Below are positions 53,018 through 63,560 of a stretch of DNA of 64,000 nucleotides, piece after piece. Each line of letters opens with the position of its first letter. Within the stretch, counting starts at the first letter, position 1. The position numbers and the translations under genes were made by a program. The notes under the pieces are model-generated. The model saw only the letters and a program-made list of their open reading frames with translations, was not told the DNA's origin and made no database searches. Location: positions 124,001 through 188,000 of the forward strand of contig NZ_JADEKP010000004.1 of assembly GCF_015234215.1 (NCBI RefSeq), given 5' to 3'. This DNA comes from Clostridium chrysemydis. GTDB taxonomy: Bacteria > Bacillota > Clostridia > Clostridiales > Clostridiaceae.

Positions 53018-54289
53018 GTGGGTGTATTAGGATTAAAAAATAGTGGCGAGAGAAAAGAATTAACAGTAGAACAGATGATAAACTTCTTTTTATATACGTT
53101 AATATATTTATTACCCTTTATATATAGCCCTTTTGGAAGTGAGAGCTATTACTTTCCTAAAGCTATATTTCTTTGGATAATAAGTTTAATAATATTAATA
53201 TTATTACTTAAAGATAGAAAGGTAAAATTAGATACTATAACAAAGATAATTATAATCTTTTTAGGACTTATAGTTATATCAACTATATTTTCTATGGATT
53301 TAACTAAATCAATAGTAGGGGGAAGAAGAAGGTATGAAGGGTTACTTAGCTTTATATCTTATGGGGTATTATTTATAGCAGCTAAAAATTACTTGAAGAT
53401 AACTAAGAGAAGTATAAATATAATGATGATACTAGGTGCAATAATGTCTATCTACGGAGTTTTTCAATTTTACGGGATAGACCCTATTCCTAGAGATTAT
53501 TTTCATAGTACTTTAATTTAGTGTTACGGGTTTATAGGACACAGAAATTTTTTTAGTAGTTATCTTTTAATATTGCTTGGAATATCTATAAGTGTATTTA
53601 TTTTTTATGATGTAAAAAAATATCTTTTATATTCTTTAATATTTTTCGCAGCCTTAGTTGGAACTATGACTAGAGGAGGATGGTTAAGTTTAGCGGCATT
53701 TTGCTTTATAGGTTTATTTTTTATCCTTAAAAGGAAAAATGCCTTAAAGAGGGCTATAATTATAGTTATATCCTTCATGTGTATATTTTTTGCTATGAAT
53801 TACTTTAAAGGTGGAGAGATAAAAGATAGATTTGAAACTATAAAAGATGATATTAGTGATGTTACGCATAGTTCTGGATCTGGAAGGGTTGCAATTTATG
53901 AAGCTTCTACTTATATTATAAAATCAAAACCGTTACTTGGAACTGGACCTTCAAACTTTTGGGAAGGAATAAAAGAATTTGCACCTAGTTCTGGATTTTG
54001 GTGGAACGAGCAACCAAACGTAATAGTAGATAAGGCTCATAATGAATACTTAAACATTGCATCAACTACAGGAATTCCATCCTTAGTTGCATATATTTTG
54101 TTAGTTATATTAATACTAAAAAAGGTATTTGAAAATAAAGATGACGATAAATTTAAAGTTTTATTAATAGTTATTTTAGGGTATTTGATACAAGCTTTAT
54201 TTAATATAAGTGTTGTTAGCGTTGCTCCTATATTTTGGATAATTTTAGGGGTATCATCTAACCCTAAAATTATTAAAGAAATAAAATAA
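53018..54289 (+). pseudogene. O-antigen-ligase-like membrane protein interrupted by an in-frame amber codon
   Basis: One continuous frame of 424 codons is broken only by TAG at codon 168 (53519-53521). The first part (GTG 53018, site AAGGGG) has five to six helices ending PIPRDYFHSTLI. Immediately after the stop the frame continues CYGFIGHRNFFSSYLLILLG, then GTMTRGGWLS, SGSGRVAIYEAST, LLGTGPSNFW and DKAHNEYLNIASTTG. These are the Wzy_C/O-antigen ligase signature (GTGPxNF, H-N-E-Y-L). No ribosome site precedes the second part. A single base change explains the break. It could be a recent pseudogene, a sequencing error or a read-through gene. Confidence 0.85.
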
Positions 54290-54426
54290 GAGGTAATAAG
54301 ATTAAGAAATTTAGAGTAATATAGAAATATATTGCTCTAATCTATTGTAATTAGAAATATTATTTAAAAATTTCAAGAAAAAAAGTTTGAAATAAATAAA
54401 TATTAAATATATCATAATATTAGAGT

Positions 54427-54453
54427 TTAGCACTCTAAGAGTAAGAGTGCTAA
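54427..54453. promoter_or_regulatory. CIRCE element (HrcA operator) before groESL
   Basis: TTAGCACTC, nine bases, GAGTGCTAA is a perfect CIRCE inverted repeat, 23 bases before the groES ATG. HrcA should repress the operon until heat or protein stress. A -35-like TTGAAA (54387) and TATCAT (54410) are 17 bases apart upstream. Confidence 0.97.
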
Positions 54454-54475
54454 TAAAAATAAAGGAGGGGTACTT

Positions 54476-54760
54476 ATGAATATTAAACCTTTAGGTGACA
54501 GAGTTGTTATTAAAAAATTAGAAGCAGAAGAAAAAACTAAAAGTGGAATAGTGCTTACAGGAACTGCAAAAGAGAGACCGCAAGAAGCTGAGGTTGTTGC
54601 AGTTGGCCCTGGTGCTATAGTTGATGGCAAAAGAATAGAGATGGAAGTTAAAGTTTCAGATAAAGTATTATATTCTAAATACGCAGGAACTGAAGTTAAA
54701 TATGATGGAGAAGAATATATAATATTAAAGCAAGAAGATATACTTGCAATAGTTTATTAG
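54476..54760 (+). CDS. groES: Co-chaperonin GroES
   Basis: This 94-residue protein starts [21 protein letters not shown] and shows the mobile loop [24 protein letters not shown], the conserved roof [32 protein letters not shown] core and an IVY end. It caps the GroEL cavity. AAAGGAGGGG precedes ATG. It shares an operon with groEL (12-base gap) under CIRCE control. Confidence 0.98.
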   Translation: MNIKPLGDRVVIKKLEAEEKTKSGIVLTGTAKERPQEAEVVAVGPGAIVDGKRIEMEVKVSDKVLYSKYAGTEVKYDGEEYIILKQEDILAIVY

Positions 54761-56395
<1,635 letters not shown>

Positions 56396-56420
56396 TTAAA
56401 AAAATAAAAAAATTTTTATT

Positions 56421-56461
56421 AAAAAGCTTAGCAAATTTTTTGCTAAGCTTTATTTTTTTTA
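56421..56461 (+). terminator. Terminator after groEL
   Basis: AAAGCTTAGCAAA pairs with a TTTGCTAAGCTTT arm, followed by a T run. Confidence 0.92.
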
Positions 56462-56617
56462 AAGCTTTCATTAAATAATATAGAAAAAAGCTAATTTATA
56501 GTTAAATAAAAGGGTTAATAAAAAGAAAAGTTTATTAACGGTATATGTATATTATAAAAATAAAATAAAAAGTAAAAATATTGTCATATTATATAATAAA
56601 TACATAAAAGGAAAAAC

Positions 56618-56646
56618 TTTTCAAATAATCAGATGTATTATATAAT
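56618..56646 (+). promoter_or_regulatory. Predicted promoter of the type IV pilus operon
   Basis: TTTTCA (56618-56623), a 17-base spacer, TATAAT (56641-56646), 31 bases before pilB. The 170 bases between the groEL terminator and this site are AT-rich with no other clear signal. Confidence 0.55.
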
Positions 56647-56676
56647 AACGGTATAGAAAAATGGCAGGTGTGAGGT

Positions 56677-58359
56677 ATGAAAAAGAAAAGGTTAGGGGAT
56701 ATACTAGTTGAATCTGGAAAAATTTCTCACGAAGTTTTAATGGATTCTTTAAAAAAACAAGCTATGACTGGAAAGAGGCTTGGTGAAATATTAGTCGAAA
56801 CTGGGGTTGTAAAAGAAGAAGATATTTTAAAAGTTTTAGAATTACAACTAGGTATAAAAAGAGTAAGTTTAGAATTCGAAGAAGTTCAAATTGAAGCTAT
56901 TAGAAGGGTTCCTGAAAGGCTTTCTAGAAAGCATTCTATTATGCCAGTAGAGATAAGAGGAAACAACATAGTTATAGTTACATCAGACCCTTTTAATCTT
57001 ATGGCAGATGAAGATATAAGGCTTGCATCAGGTATGAATTTAATAAAAGTTTTAGATACTAAAGATTCTATTTTAGATAGTATAAATAAATATTATTCTA
57101 AGCAGATGGCAGAAAAGGTTGCAAGTGAATTAGGGGCGGAGGCTAAAGCTTTTGATAAAACTGTAAAAAAGGAAGAAGTCTTAGAGGAAGCTTCAAGTGA
57201 CGCACCAGTTGTTAAACTTGTTGATACTATAATAACTAATGCAGTTAGGATGGGGGCAAGTGATATACATATCGAGCCTTTCGAAAAAGATATAAGAGTT
57301 AGAGTAAGGGTTGATGGTGAACTTCAAAATATACTAACAGTTCCTAAAGAATCACAATCTACTTTAACTACAAGAATTAAGATTTTATCTAATATGAATA
57401 TAGCTGAAAAGAGAGTTCCGCAAGACGGAAGAATACTAAAGGTTATAGATAATAAAAAAATAGATTTTAGGGTATCTTCTCTTCCAACAGTTAACGGAGA
57501 AAAGGTAGTTATAAGAATACTTTCAACTTCTATGGGAGTTATGACTAAAGAAAATTTAGGGATGAGAAAAGACGATATGGAAAAGCTAGTTAAAATAATG
57601 CAAAATCCATACGGAATAATCCTAGTAACAGGACCTACAGGGAGTGGTAAATCTACCACACTTTACACAATACTTAGCGAATTAAATACTATAGACAAGA
57701 ATATAATTACAGTAGAGGACCCGGTTGAATTTATGGTTGAGGGAATTAATCAGGTAAACGTAAACACTAAAGCTGGGATGACATTTGCATCAGGTCTTAG
57801 ATCAATACTTAGACAAGACCCAGATATTATAATGCTTGGGGAGATTAGAGATAGTGAAACAGCAGAGATTTCTATAAGGGCTGCAATCACAGGACACGTA
57901 GTTTTAAGTACTCTTCACACAAACGATGCACCGTCTACTATAGCGAGGCTTTCAGATATGGGAATAGAGCCATACTTAGTTGCAACATCAGTTACAGGAG
58001 TAGTAGCACAAAGGCTAGTTAGAAAGGTTTGTACTCATTGTAGTGAAAAGTATGAAGCTAATGACTTTGAAAAGAGAGTCTTAGGAATAGATAGCTTTGA
58101 AAGAGTTTACTTAAGCAAAGGAGAGGGTTGCCCTTTATGTAATGGGACAGGCTATAAAGGGAGAATTGGGATTTATGAAATAATGGAAGTTTCAAGAGCT
58201 ATGAGAGAAGCTGTTACATTAGGTGAAACAGCAGATAAGATTAAAGATATAGCTATAAATGAAGGTATGAAAACTTTAAATAAAGCTTGCAGAGAACACG
58301 TAATAGAAGGTGTTACTACTATAGATGAGCTTATGAGGGTTGCATACTTAAGAGAGTAG
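56677..58359 (+). CDS. pilB: Type IV pilus assembly ATPase PilB (GspE family)
   Basis: This 560-residue ATPase has an N-terminal GspE-II domain (LGDILVESGKISHEVLMDSL..., about 1-150). The catalytic domain follows with Walker A GPTGSGKSTT (319-328), Asp box ITVEDPVEF, Walker B DPDIIMLGEIRD and the His box TGHVVLSTLHTND. A zinc tetracysteine finger (CTHC...CPLC) follows. It polymerises pilin at the membrane. It opens the pilus operon; no pilT retraction ATPase is seen in the window. AGGTGTGAGGT is before the ATG. Confidence 0.96.
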   Translation: MKKKRLGDILVESGKISHEVLMDSLKKQAMTGKRLGEILVETGVVKEEDILKVLELQLGIKRVSLEFEEVQIEAIRRVPERLSRKHSIMPVEIRGNNIVIVTSDPFNLMADEDIRLASGMNLIKVLDTKDSILDSINKYYSKQMAEKVASELGAEAKAFDKTVKKEEVLEEASSDAPVVKLVDTIITNAVRMGASDIHIEPFEKDIRVRVRVDGELQNILTVPKESQSTLTTRIKILSNMNIAEKRVPQDGRILKVIDNKKIDFRVSSLPTVNGEKVVIRILSTSMGVMTKENLGMRKDDMEKLVKIMQNPYGIILVTGPTGSGKSTTLYTILSELNTIDKNIITVEDPVEFMVEGINQVNVNTKAGMTFASGLRSILRQDPDIIMLGEIRDSETAEISIRAAITGHVVLSTLHTNDAPSTIARLSDMGIEPYLVATSVTGVVAQRLVRKVCTHCSEKYEANDFEKRVLGIDSFERVYLSKGEGCPLCNGTGYKGRIGIYEIMEVSRAMREAVTLGETADKIKDIAINEGMKTLNKACREHVIEGVTTIDELMRVAYLRE

Positions 58360-58382
58360 AGTATGGGAGGAGTTGATATAAA

Positions 58383-59594
58383 GTGCCAGTTTATAGTTAC
58401 CAAGCAAGGAATATTCAAGGAACTATTATAAACGGAACTTTAGATGCACAAACGAGAGAAGAAGTAGTAAATAGCCTTAGGCAAAGAGATTATTTTCCTT
58501 TGAAAATTGAAGTAGATAAAAAGGAAAGAGATATAAATATAGATTTGTTTAATAAGGTTACTTTAAAGGACTTATCGCTATTTTGTAGGCAGTTTGCCTT
58601 TGTTATACAATCAGGAACGCCTATGCTAAGAGCGGTAGAATTATCTATGCAACAAACTGAGAAAAAGAAGATGAAAGAAATCTTAGGAAGAGTTCACGAA
58701 AAGATTCAAAGAGGTAGAAGTTTTTCGGATTCTTTAAGGTTTGAAGAAGATATTCCAGATCTTATGATAAATATGATTGAAGCTGGTGAAGCTTCAGGAA
58801 AATTAGATTATATAATGAATGAACTCTCAGAGTATTATAAAAAGCAATATAAACAAAAGCAAAAGGTAGCACAATCTACCCTTTATCCTAAAATAGTAAT
58901 AGTTTTTGCGACTGTTATAGTAGGGTTTTTATTAGTTTATGTAGTGCCGGATTTTGCAAATAACTTAGCAGCAGCTGGAGGAGAGTTACCTATCTTTACA
59001 AAGCTTTTAATTTCTTTTGGAAATTTAGTTTCAAAGATTTGGTTATTAATTTTAGCGGCACTTGCAGGATTATATGGATTTAAGAAACTAGTTTTAGATA
59101 AAGATTTAAATTACAGAATTAATAGTGGGAAAAGAAGTTTAAGTGGAAGGATGTTTGGAAGTATAAATAGGCAATTAGTTGCAGGGAGATTTGCAAATAC
59201 TTTTGCAGTTCTTACTTCTTCAGGGGTAAGTGTATTAAGTGCAGTAGAGATAACCTCTAAAGTACTTGAAAATGCTTATATAGAAACTAAACTAGAAAAA
59301 GCAAAAGAGGATATTAAAAAGGGTCACCCAATAGGAAAAACTATAGAAGACCTTAATATTTTCCCAGTTATGCTTACTCAAATGATAACAGTAGGTGAAG
59401 AAACTGGAGCTTTAGAAGATATTTTAATAAAAACTTCAGAGTATTATGACGGGGAAGTGGAAGCAGCTATAGAAAAGCTAGTTACTTTAATAGAGCCTAT
59501 ATTAATTATGGTTCTTGCAGTAATAGTTCTATTTATAGTAGCAGCATTACTTTTACCTATGTTTAATATGATGGATGCTATAAATGGGATGTAG
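58383..59594 (+). CDS. pilC: Type IV pilus inner-membrane platform protein PilC (GspF family)
   Basis: This 403-residue platform protein (GTG start, GGGAGGAG upstream) has the two tandem GspF repeats: FCRQFAFVIQSGTPMLRAVELS and RFANTFAVLTSSGVSVLSAVEI. MINMIEAGEASGKLD and MITVGEETGALEDIL are the repeat signatures. Three membrane helices are predicted. It recruits PilB and anchors the growing pilus. The N-terminal VYSYQARNIQGTIINGTLDA segment is typical. The pilin genes follow directly (3-base gap). Confidence 0.95.
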   Translation: MPVYSYQARNIQGTIINGTLDAQTREEVVNSLRQRDYFPLKIEVDKKERDINIDLFNKVTLKDLSLFCRQFAFVIQSGTPMLRAVELSMQQTEKKKMKEILGRVHEKIQRGRSFSDSLRFEEDIPDLMINMIEAGEASGKLDYIMNELSEYYKKQYKQKQKVAQSTLYPKIVIVFATVIVGFLLVYVVPDFANNLAAAGGELPIFTKLLISFGNLVSKIWLLILAALAGLYGFKKLVLDKDLNYRINSGKRSLSGRMFGSINRQLVAGRFANTFAVLTSSGVSVLSAVEITSKVLENAYIETKLEKAKEDIKKGHPIGKTIEDLNIFPVMLTQMITVGEETGALEDILIKTSEYYDGEVEAAIEKLVTLIEPILIMVLAVIVLFIVAALLLPMFNMMDAINGM

Positions 59595-59597
59595 TAT

Positions 59598-59996
59598 ATG
59601 AATAAGATAAAGAAAACTAGGGGTTTTACACTTTTAGAATTAGTAGCTGTTATAGCTATTATATTAGTTCTAGTAAGTATATTTATGCCAAAGATTCAAG
59701 GGTATTTTTTAGAAGCTAAAAAAGTATTAGTTATAGATCAAGCTAGAAAGATAAGGATGTCAGTTGTTACTTTTGAAGAAAGTAATAGTAAAGAGTTTAA
59801 AGACATTTCTGTATCAGGATTTAATAAAAATACAGTCGGAGCAGTTAAAAATTATTATGGGACAAGCAAACTATTAGAAGGCCAAGAGATTGAAAAACTT
59901 TCAGATGATATAAGTTTAGATATAATTTATGAAATTGTTGAAAATAGACGGGATTTTAAAGTTAACTCTTCAGGTGAGTTTGTAGAGTTAATTTAA
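59598..59996 (+). CDS. Type IV pilin-like protein (first of a tandem pair)
   Basis: This 132-residue prepilin has leader KIKKTRG cut before FTLLELVAVIAIILVL, with the conserved Glu at mature position 5 (FTLLE). The long N-terminal helix ends IFMPKIQGYFLEAKKVLVIDQARKIRMSV, then a small variable head. The segment QGYF/MQEAKK..VIDQARK is shared with the next gene. It is smaller and less like a major pilin. It may be an alternative or minor subunit. It lies between pilC and the PilA-like gene. Confidence 0.9.
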   Translation: MNKIKKTRGFTLLELVAVIAIILVLVSIFMPKIQGYFLEAKKVLVIDQARKIRMSVVTFEESNSKEFKDISVSGFNKNTVGAVKNYYGTSKLLEGQEIEKLSDDISLDIIYEIVENRRDFKVNSSGEFVELI

Positions 59997-60023
59997 AATA
60001 AATAAATTTTTGGAGGTATAATA

Positions 60024-60449
60024 ATGGTTAAGTTAATCAGAAAGGGAAAGAAAAAGAAAGGATTTACACTAATTGAATTAGTAGCAGTAGTTGCAATTAT
60101 AGGAATACTTGCAGCAATTTTAGTACCAAAGATAACAGGATATATGCAAGAGGCAAAGAAAACAAAAGTAATAGATCAAGCAAGAAAAGTGTTACTTGCA
60201 GTAGAAACATATAATATGAAAAATGATACTGCTTTTGCTGGAACAACTGTAAAGAACTCTGTTGATAATGCAAGTATAAGAGAATTTATACAGCCTGGAG
60301 CGGCTGATGGAGCAGCTGTAATGGGCAGTACATTAGATAAGCTTACAGATGGTATGACAATTGTTCAATGTAAACAAATTGTTGAAGAGAGAAAAGATTT
60401 TAAATTAGGGACTGATGATAAGTTTTCAGCGATGATAGCAACAACTTAA
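60024..60449 (+). CDS. Type IV pilin, probable major subunit (PilA-like)
   Basis: This 141-residue prepilin has a basic leader ending KKKKG and cleavage before FTLIELVAVVAIIGILAAILVPKI, with Glu at mature position 5 and the typical Pro near 22. The head domain (about 50-141) is Ala-rich and has one Cys (VQCKQIVEER), so no disulphide-loop. TGGAGGT is a strong ribosome site, and a hairpin follows, both consistent with high expression of the main pilin. The helix segment YMQEAKKTKVIDQARKVLLAVETY repeats that of the preceding gene. Confidence 0.93.
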   Translation: MVKLIRKGKKKKGFTLIELVAVVAIIGILAAILVPKITGYMQEAKKTKVIDQARKVLLAVETYNMKNDTAFAGTTVKNSVDNASIREFIQPGAADGAAVMGSTLDKLTDGMTIVQCKQIVEERKDFKLGTDDKFSAMIATT

Positions 60450-60453
60450 TAAA

Positions 60454-60487
60454 TAAAGCTCCTTTAAGGAATTAAAGGAGCTTTTTA
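60454..60487 (+). terminator. Partial terminator after the main pilin gene
   Basis: AAAGCTCCTTT pairs with AAAGGAGCTTT around AAGGAATT, followed by TTTAAAA. A weak T run inside an operon suggests partial termination, giving more pilin than downstream assembly proteins. Confidence 0.75.
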
Positions 60488-60505
60488 AAAAAGAAAGGGA
60501 TAGAT

Positions 60506-61270
60506 ATGGAGTTAATTTTAGGAGTTATAATTTTTTGTTTTGGATGTATTATAGGTAGCTTTTTAAATGTTTGCATTTTTAGGATTCCAAAGGAAGAATC
60601 TATTGCATTTCCACCTTCACATTGCGGGTATTGTAAGCATAAGTTAGGTCCTAAAGATTTAGTTCCTATATTTAGCTTTTTATTTTTAAAAGGGAAATGC
60701 AGATATTGTAATACGAAGGTATCAAAACAATATCCTTTAGTAGAAGCTTTTACGGGGGTATTATTTTTAGTTTTATTTATTAAATTTGGACTTAGTTTAG
60801 AGTTTTTAAAGTTTATTTCTTTAACAGCAATTTTGATTGTTATAGGGATTATAGATTATAAGACTCAATATGTTTATACAAGTAACATAATACTTGGAGT
60901 TATATTTGGAGTTTTATTTATTATAATAAAACTTTTTATAGGAGGAGATATAAACCTTATAAATATAGCTTTAGGGGTTATAATTCCAGCGCTTATTCTT
61001 TTGATTATAGTTGTTACAACTAACGCTATGGGTATGGGAGATGTAGAAATTATATTTATGGTAGGGTTTTTCTTAAATATGAAGTTAAACTTACTTAATT
61101 TATTTTTATCTATAGTACTTGGAGGGATAGCAGCTATTTATCTTATGATAAGTAAAAAGAAAAGTGGAAAAGAAGAAATGGCGTTTGGTCCATACATAGC
61201 TATAAGTACCTACATTACTATATTGTTTGGAAATGATATTTTAAACTGGTATTTTGGCACGTTTTTTTAA
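60506..61270 (+). CDS. pilD: Prepilin peptidase / N-methyltransferase PilD
   Basis: This 254-residue membrane enzyme processes prepilins before the F1 residue and N-methylates it. The N-terminal zinc tetracysteine C40/C43 and C65/C68 (HCGYCKHKLG, CRYCNTKVS) accompanies the methyltransferase region. Aspartyl-protease residues are D117 in GIIDYKTQ and D179 in GMGDVEI. Eight helices are predicted. It should act on both pilins and the minor pilin in this operon. AAAGAAAGGGA precedes ATG. Confidence 0.95.
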   Translation: MELILGVIIFCFGCIIGSFLNVCIFRIPKEESIAFPPSHCGYCKHKLGPKDLVPIFSFLFLKGKCRYCNTKVSKQYPLVEAFTGVLFLVLFIKFGLSLEFLKFISLTAILIVIGIIDYKTQYVYTSNIILGVIFGVLFIIIKLFIGGDINLINIALGVIIPALILLIIVVTTNAMGMGDVEIIFMVGFFLNMKLNLLNLFLSIVLGGIAAIYLMISKKKSGKEEMAFGPYIAISTYITILFGNDILNWYFGTFF

Positions 61271-61288
61271 TGTAAAGGGGTGGGAGTA

Positions 61289-62293
61289 ATGTTTGAGAAG
61301 GACTTAGTGGCTATAGATATTAATGAAGAAAGAATAGCTATTTTAGTAGGGCAGAAATATAAAATTTTAGACGGTATTATCTTAGAGACACCGAGTGAAG
61401 CTTATAGTGAAGATAAAATTTTTAGCGTAGAAAAGCTTACAGAAGTTATTAAGCCTTTTATAGAGAAAAAGGCTAAGGTTAATGATTGTATGTTTGTAGT
61501 TCGTGGAAGTGATATTGTATCTAGACATGTAACTATGCCTATGGCAAAAGAAGAGGCGATGAGAGATTCAGTAGAATTTGAACTTAAACAATTCGTAGGT
61601 GATAGGATTGAGGAATTTTATTTTGATTATGAAGTCATTCACTACGATAAAAATGAAAATAACGGTAATGCAAATGTTTTAATAGTTGCAGTTTTAAAAG
61701 AGAAAATTGATGCTTACATAGATTTGGGAAGAGCTCTTAAATTAAATGTTAAAGCTATAGATATATATGCAAATGCCTGTGCTAGAGTATTTAGGAATCT
61801 TAAAAATAATTTTAATAAAAAGATTAAATCATCAGGAGTTTTATGTATAGACGGGCATTCAAATTCAATGATTATAACAGAGTGGAATAAGCTTAATATT
61901 GAAAAATATCAAAGCTATGGGTTATATCAATCTACAGATAAATATATAAATAATCTTATAGAGTATAAAGAATATTTAGAATCAATAGATCTTATAGAGG
62001 TTCGTGAAGAAGAAGAAAAGTATGATAGATTTTTTAAATCATTAGTAGATCAATACAATTCTCTTATTCAGTTTTACACATCAGGTAAAGTAAAAAAGAA
62101 TCTAGATAGGATATACGTTTTAGGAAGCTCAACTATGATTAATGGTGTAGAGCAGTTTTTAGAAGTTAGTTTTAATACTAAAGTTTCAGCCCTTCCAAGC
62201 TTTAATGATTTGAAATCTAGTGTCAAAGCACCTAAAAAAATCAATTTAAAAGACTATTTTTATGCTTATGGGTTGCTTTTAAGAAAGGAGTAA
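61289..62293 (+). CDS. pilM: Type IV pilus actin-like protein PilM
   Basis: This 334-residue cytoplasmic protein has an actin-like/SHS2 fold: FEKDLVAIDINEERIAILV at the start, RGSDIVSRHVTMPMAKEEAMRDSVEFELKQFV (the region contacting the PilN peptide), and GSSTMINGVEQFLE as the phosphate-2 loop region. PilM binds the N-terminus of PilN and connects to PilB/PilC. ATG 61289 is chosen (AAAGGGG 8 bases upstream); GTG 61280 overlaps the site. It is followed by pilN and pilO. Confidence 0.85.
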   Translation: MFEKDLVAIDINEERIAILVGQKYKILDGIILETPSEAYSEDKIFSVEKLTEVIKPFIEKKAKVNDCMFVVRGSDIVSRHVTMPMAKEEAMRDSVEFELKQFVGDRIEEFYFDYEVIHYDKNENNGNANVLIVAVLKEKIDAYIDLGRALKLNVKAIDIYANACARVFRNLKNNFNKKIKSSGVLCIDGHSNSMIITEWNKLNIEKYQSYGLYQSTDKYINNLIEYKEYLESIDLIEVREEEEKYDRFFKSLVDQYNSLIQFYTSGKVKKNLDRIYVLGSSTMINGVEQFLEVSFNTKVSALPSFNDLKSSVKAPKKINLKDYFYAYGLLLRKE

Positions 62294-62299
62294 TGTGAT

Positions 62300-62887
62300 A
62301 TGAGAGAACTTAATTTAGTACCACATACCTATAGTAACCAAAAGAAGCTTATAGATAGAAAAAAACATGTAGCTTTAAGTATAGCTTTAGCTTTAGTAGT
62401 AGTGGTTGCGTCTGGTGGATATATTTTTGGTAAAGAGGCACTTCTTAAGATAAAGAGAAATAATCTACAAGAGCAAGTAGACTCTAATAAAGAGCTAGTA
62501 GTTAAAAACGAAGCGTTAGTAAGAGATATAAATCTTACTAAGCAGCATATAGAAAAAGCAAAACAATTATCTGTTTTAAAAGGTAAAGATACAGATGGAC
62601 TTATAGTAGAACTTTCTTCTTTATTCCCAAGTGGAGTTAAGATATCCAATATAACTTTTGCAAAGAGTGGTAATTTAGAGGCTGAAGGCTTAAGTGGAAG
62701 TTTAAATTTAACTTGTGAAGCTAAGAGCAAATCAGATGTTTCTCACCTTTGGGCTAACTTAAGAGAAAGTGATAAGTTTAGTAATTCACATATAAGTGGT
62801 CTAACAGGAACAGATAAAGTTACATTTAACTTGAAAATAAATACAAAAGGAGTGAATAATGATGTTAAAGCTGAAGACAAGCAGTAG
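62300..62887 (+). CDS. pilN: Type IV pilus inner-membrane protein PilN
   Basis: This 195-residue bitopic protein starts MRELNLVPHTYSNQKK, where the INLVP-like N-terminal peptide is the known PilM-binding motif. It has one membrane helix (about 26-45), a periplasm-side coiled coil (about 50-95) and a ferredoxin-like fold (about 100-185). It forms an alignment complex with PilO. The 3' end overlaps the next gene by 29 bases. Confidence 0.85.
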   Translation: MRELNLVPHTYSNQKKLIDRKKHVALSIALALVVVVASGGYIFGKEALLKIKRNNLQEQVDSNKELVVKNEALVRDINLTKQHIEKAKQLSVLKGKDTDGLIVELSSLFPSGVKISNITFAKSGNLEAEGLSGSLNLTCEAKSKSDVSHLWANLRESDKFSNSHISGLTGTDKVTFNLKINTKGVNNDVKAEDKQ

Positions 62888-63533
62888 AGAACTAACTAAA
62901 AGTGAAAAGATTATTCTAGCTTGTGCAGGGATTTTAGGAACTGTCTTTTTAATAAATACATTCATATTGACTCCTTTAAATAAGAAATTAAAGCCATTAG
63001 AAGAGGATATAAAACGTCTTGAAGCTCAAGCAGAAGGACTTCAGACTATAAGTTTAGATATAGCAAAAAATGAAAAAGAATTAACTGATTTAAAAGGAAA
63101 GTATGAGGAAGCTTCAAAAACGATTCCTAAAACTGATAGGTATCCAGAAGTCATTGTAGAACTTGAGGATATGGCAATCCAAAGTAAAGTTAAAATTTAT
63201 AATAGTTCATTTGGTGAAGTGTCAGTAGTTGGAGAAACTAAAGATGAAGAGGAAGAAAAACAAAAGAATGATGATGAAGTTAATACTGAAATTAGTCCAA
63301 TTAGCGGGTTATCTACATTTACAGTAAACTTAACATTGAATGGTAAATTCAATGATCTTATGGCATTTGTTGATAAATTAGAAAATGATAATAGAATCTT
63401 AGAGGTTCAGAATTTTACAAGTAGTAAAGAATATTCAACGTTAGGAATAGTATATTATATTGCAGGTTCTAACGAAAAAGAAGATTATGACTTTAATAAT
63501 GGAAGCTATGGTAAAGGTAATTTATTTGAATAA
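62859..63533 (+). CDS. pilO: Type IV pilus inner-membrane protein PilO
   Basis: This 224-residue bitopic protein has a short cytoplasmic N-terminus, one helix (about 19-38), a coiled coil (about 40-90) and a C-terminal PilO-like domain with a Glu/Lys-rich insert (EEEEKQKNDDEVN). SGLSTFTVNLTLNGKFNDLMAFVDKLE is the common ferredoxin-fold core. AAAGGAGTG precedes tandem ATGs; the first is used. Translational coupling with pilN is likely from the overlap. No PilP or PilQ is expected in a Gram-positive cell. Confidence 0.85.
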   Translation: MMLKLKTSSRELTKSEKIILACAGILGTVFLINTFILTPLNKKLKPLEEDIKRLEAQAEGLQTISLDIAKNEKELTDLKGKYEEASKTIPKTDRYPEVIVELEDMAIQSKVKIYNSSFGEVSVVGETKDEEEEKQKNDDEVNTEISPISGLSTFTVNLTLNGKFNDLMAFVDKLENDNRILEVQNFTSSKEYSTLGIVYYIAGSNEKEDYDFNNGSYGKGNLFE

Positions 63534-63560
63534 CCTTCTAGTAATTTTTGGGGGTAAGCT

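Noticed and set aside
53573-54289. Second half of the ligase as an independent gene
   Set aside because: Its first ATG lies inside a conserved membrane region, no ribosome site precedes it, and the frame continues directly from the amber codon.
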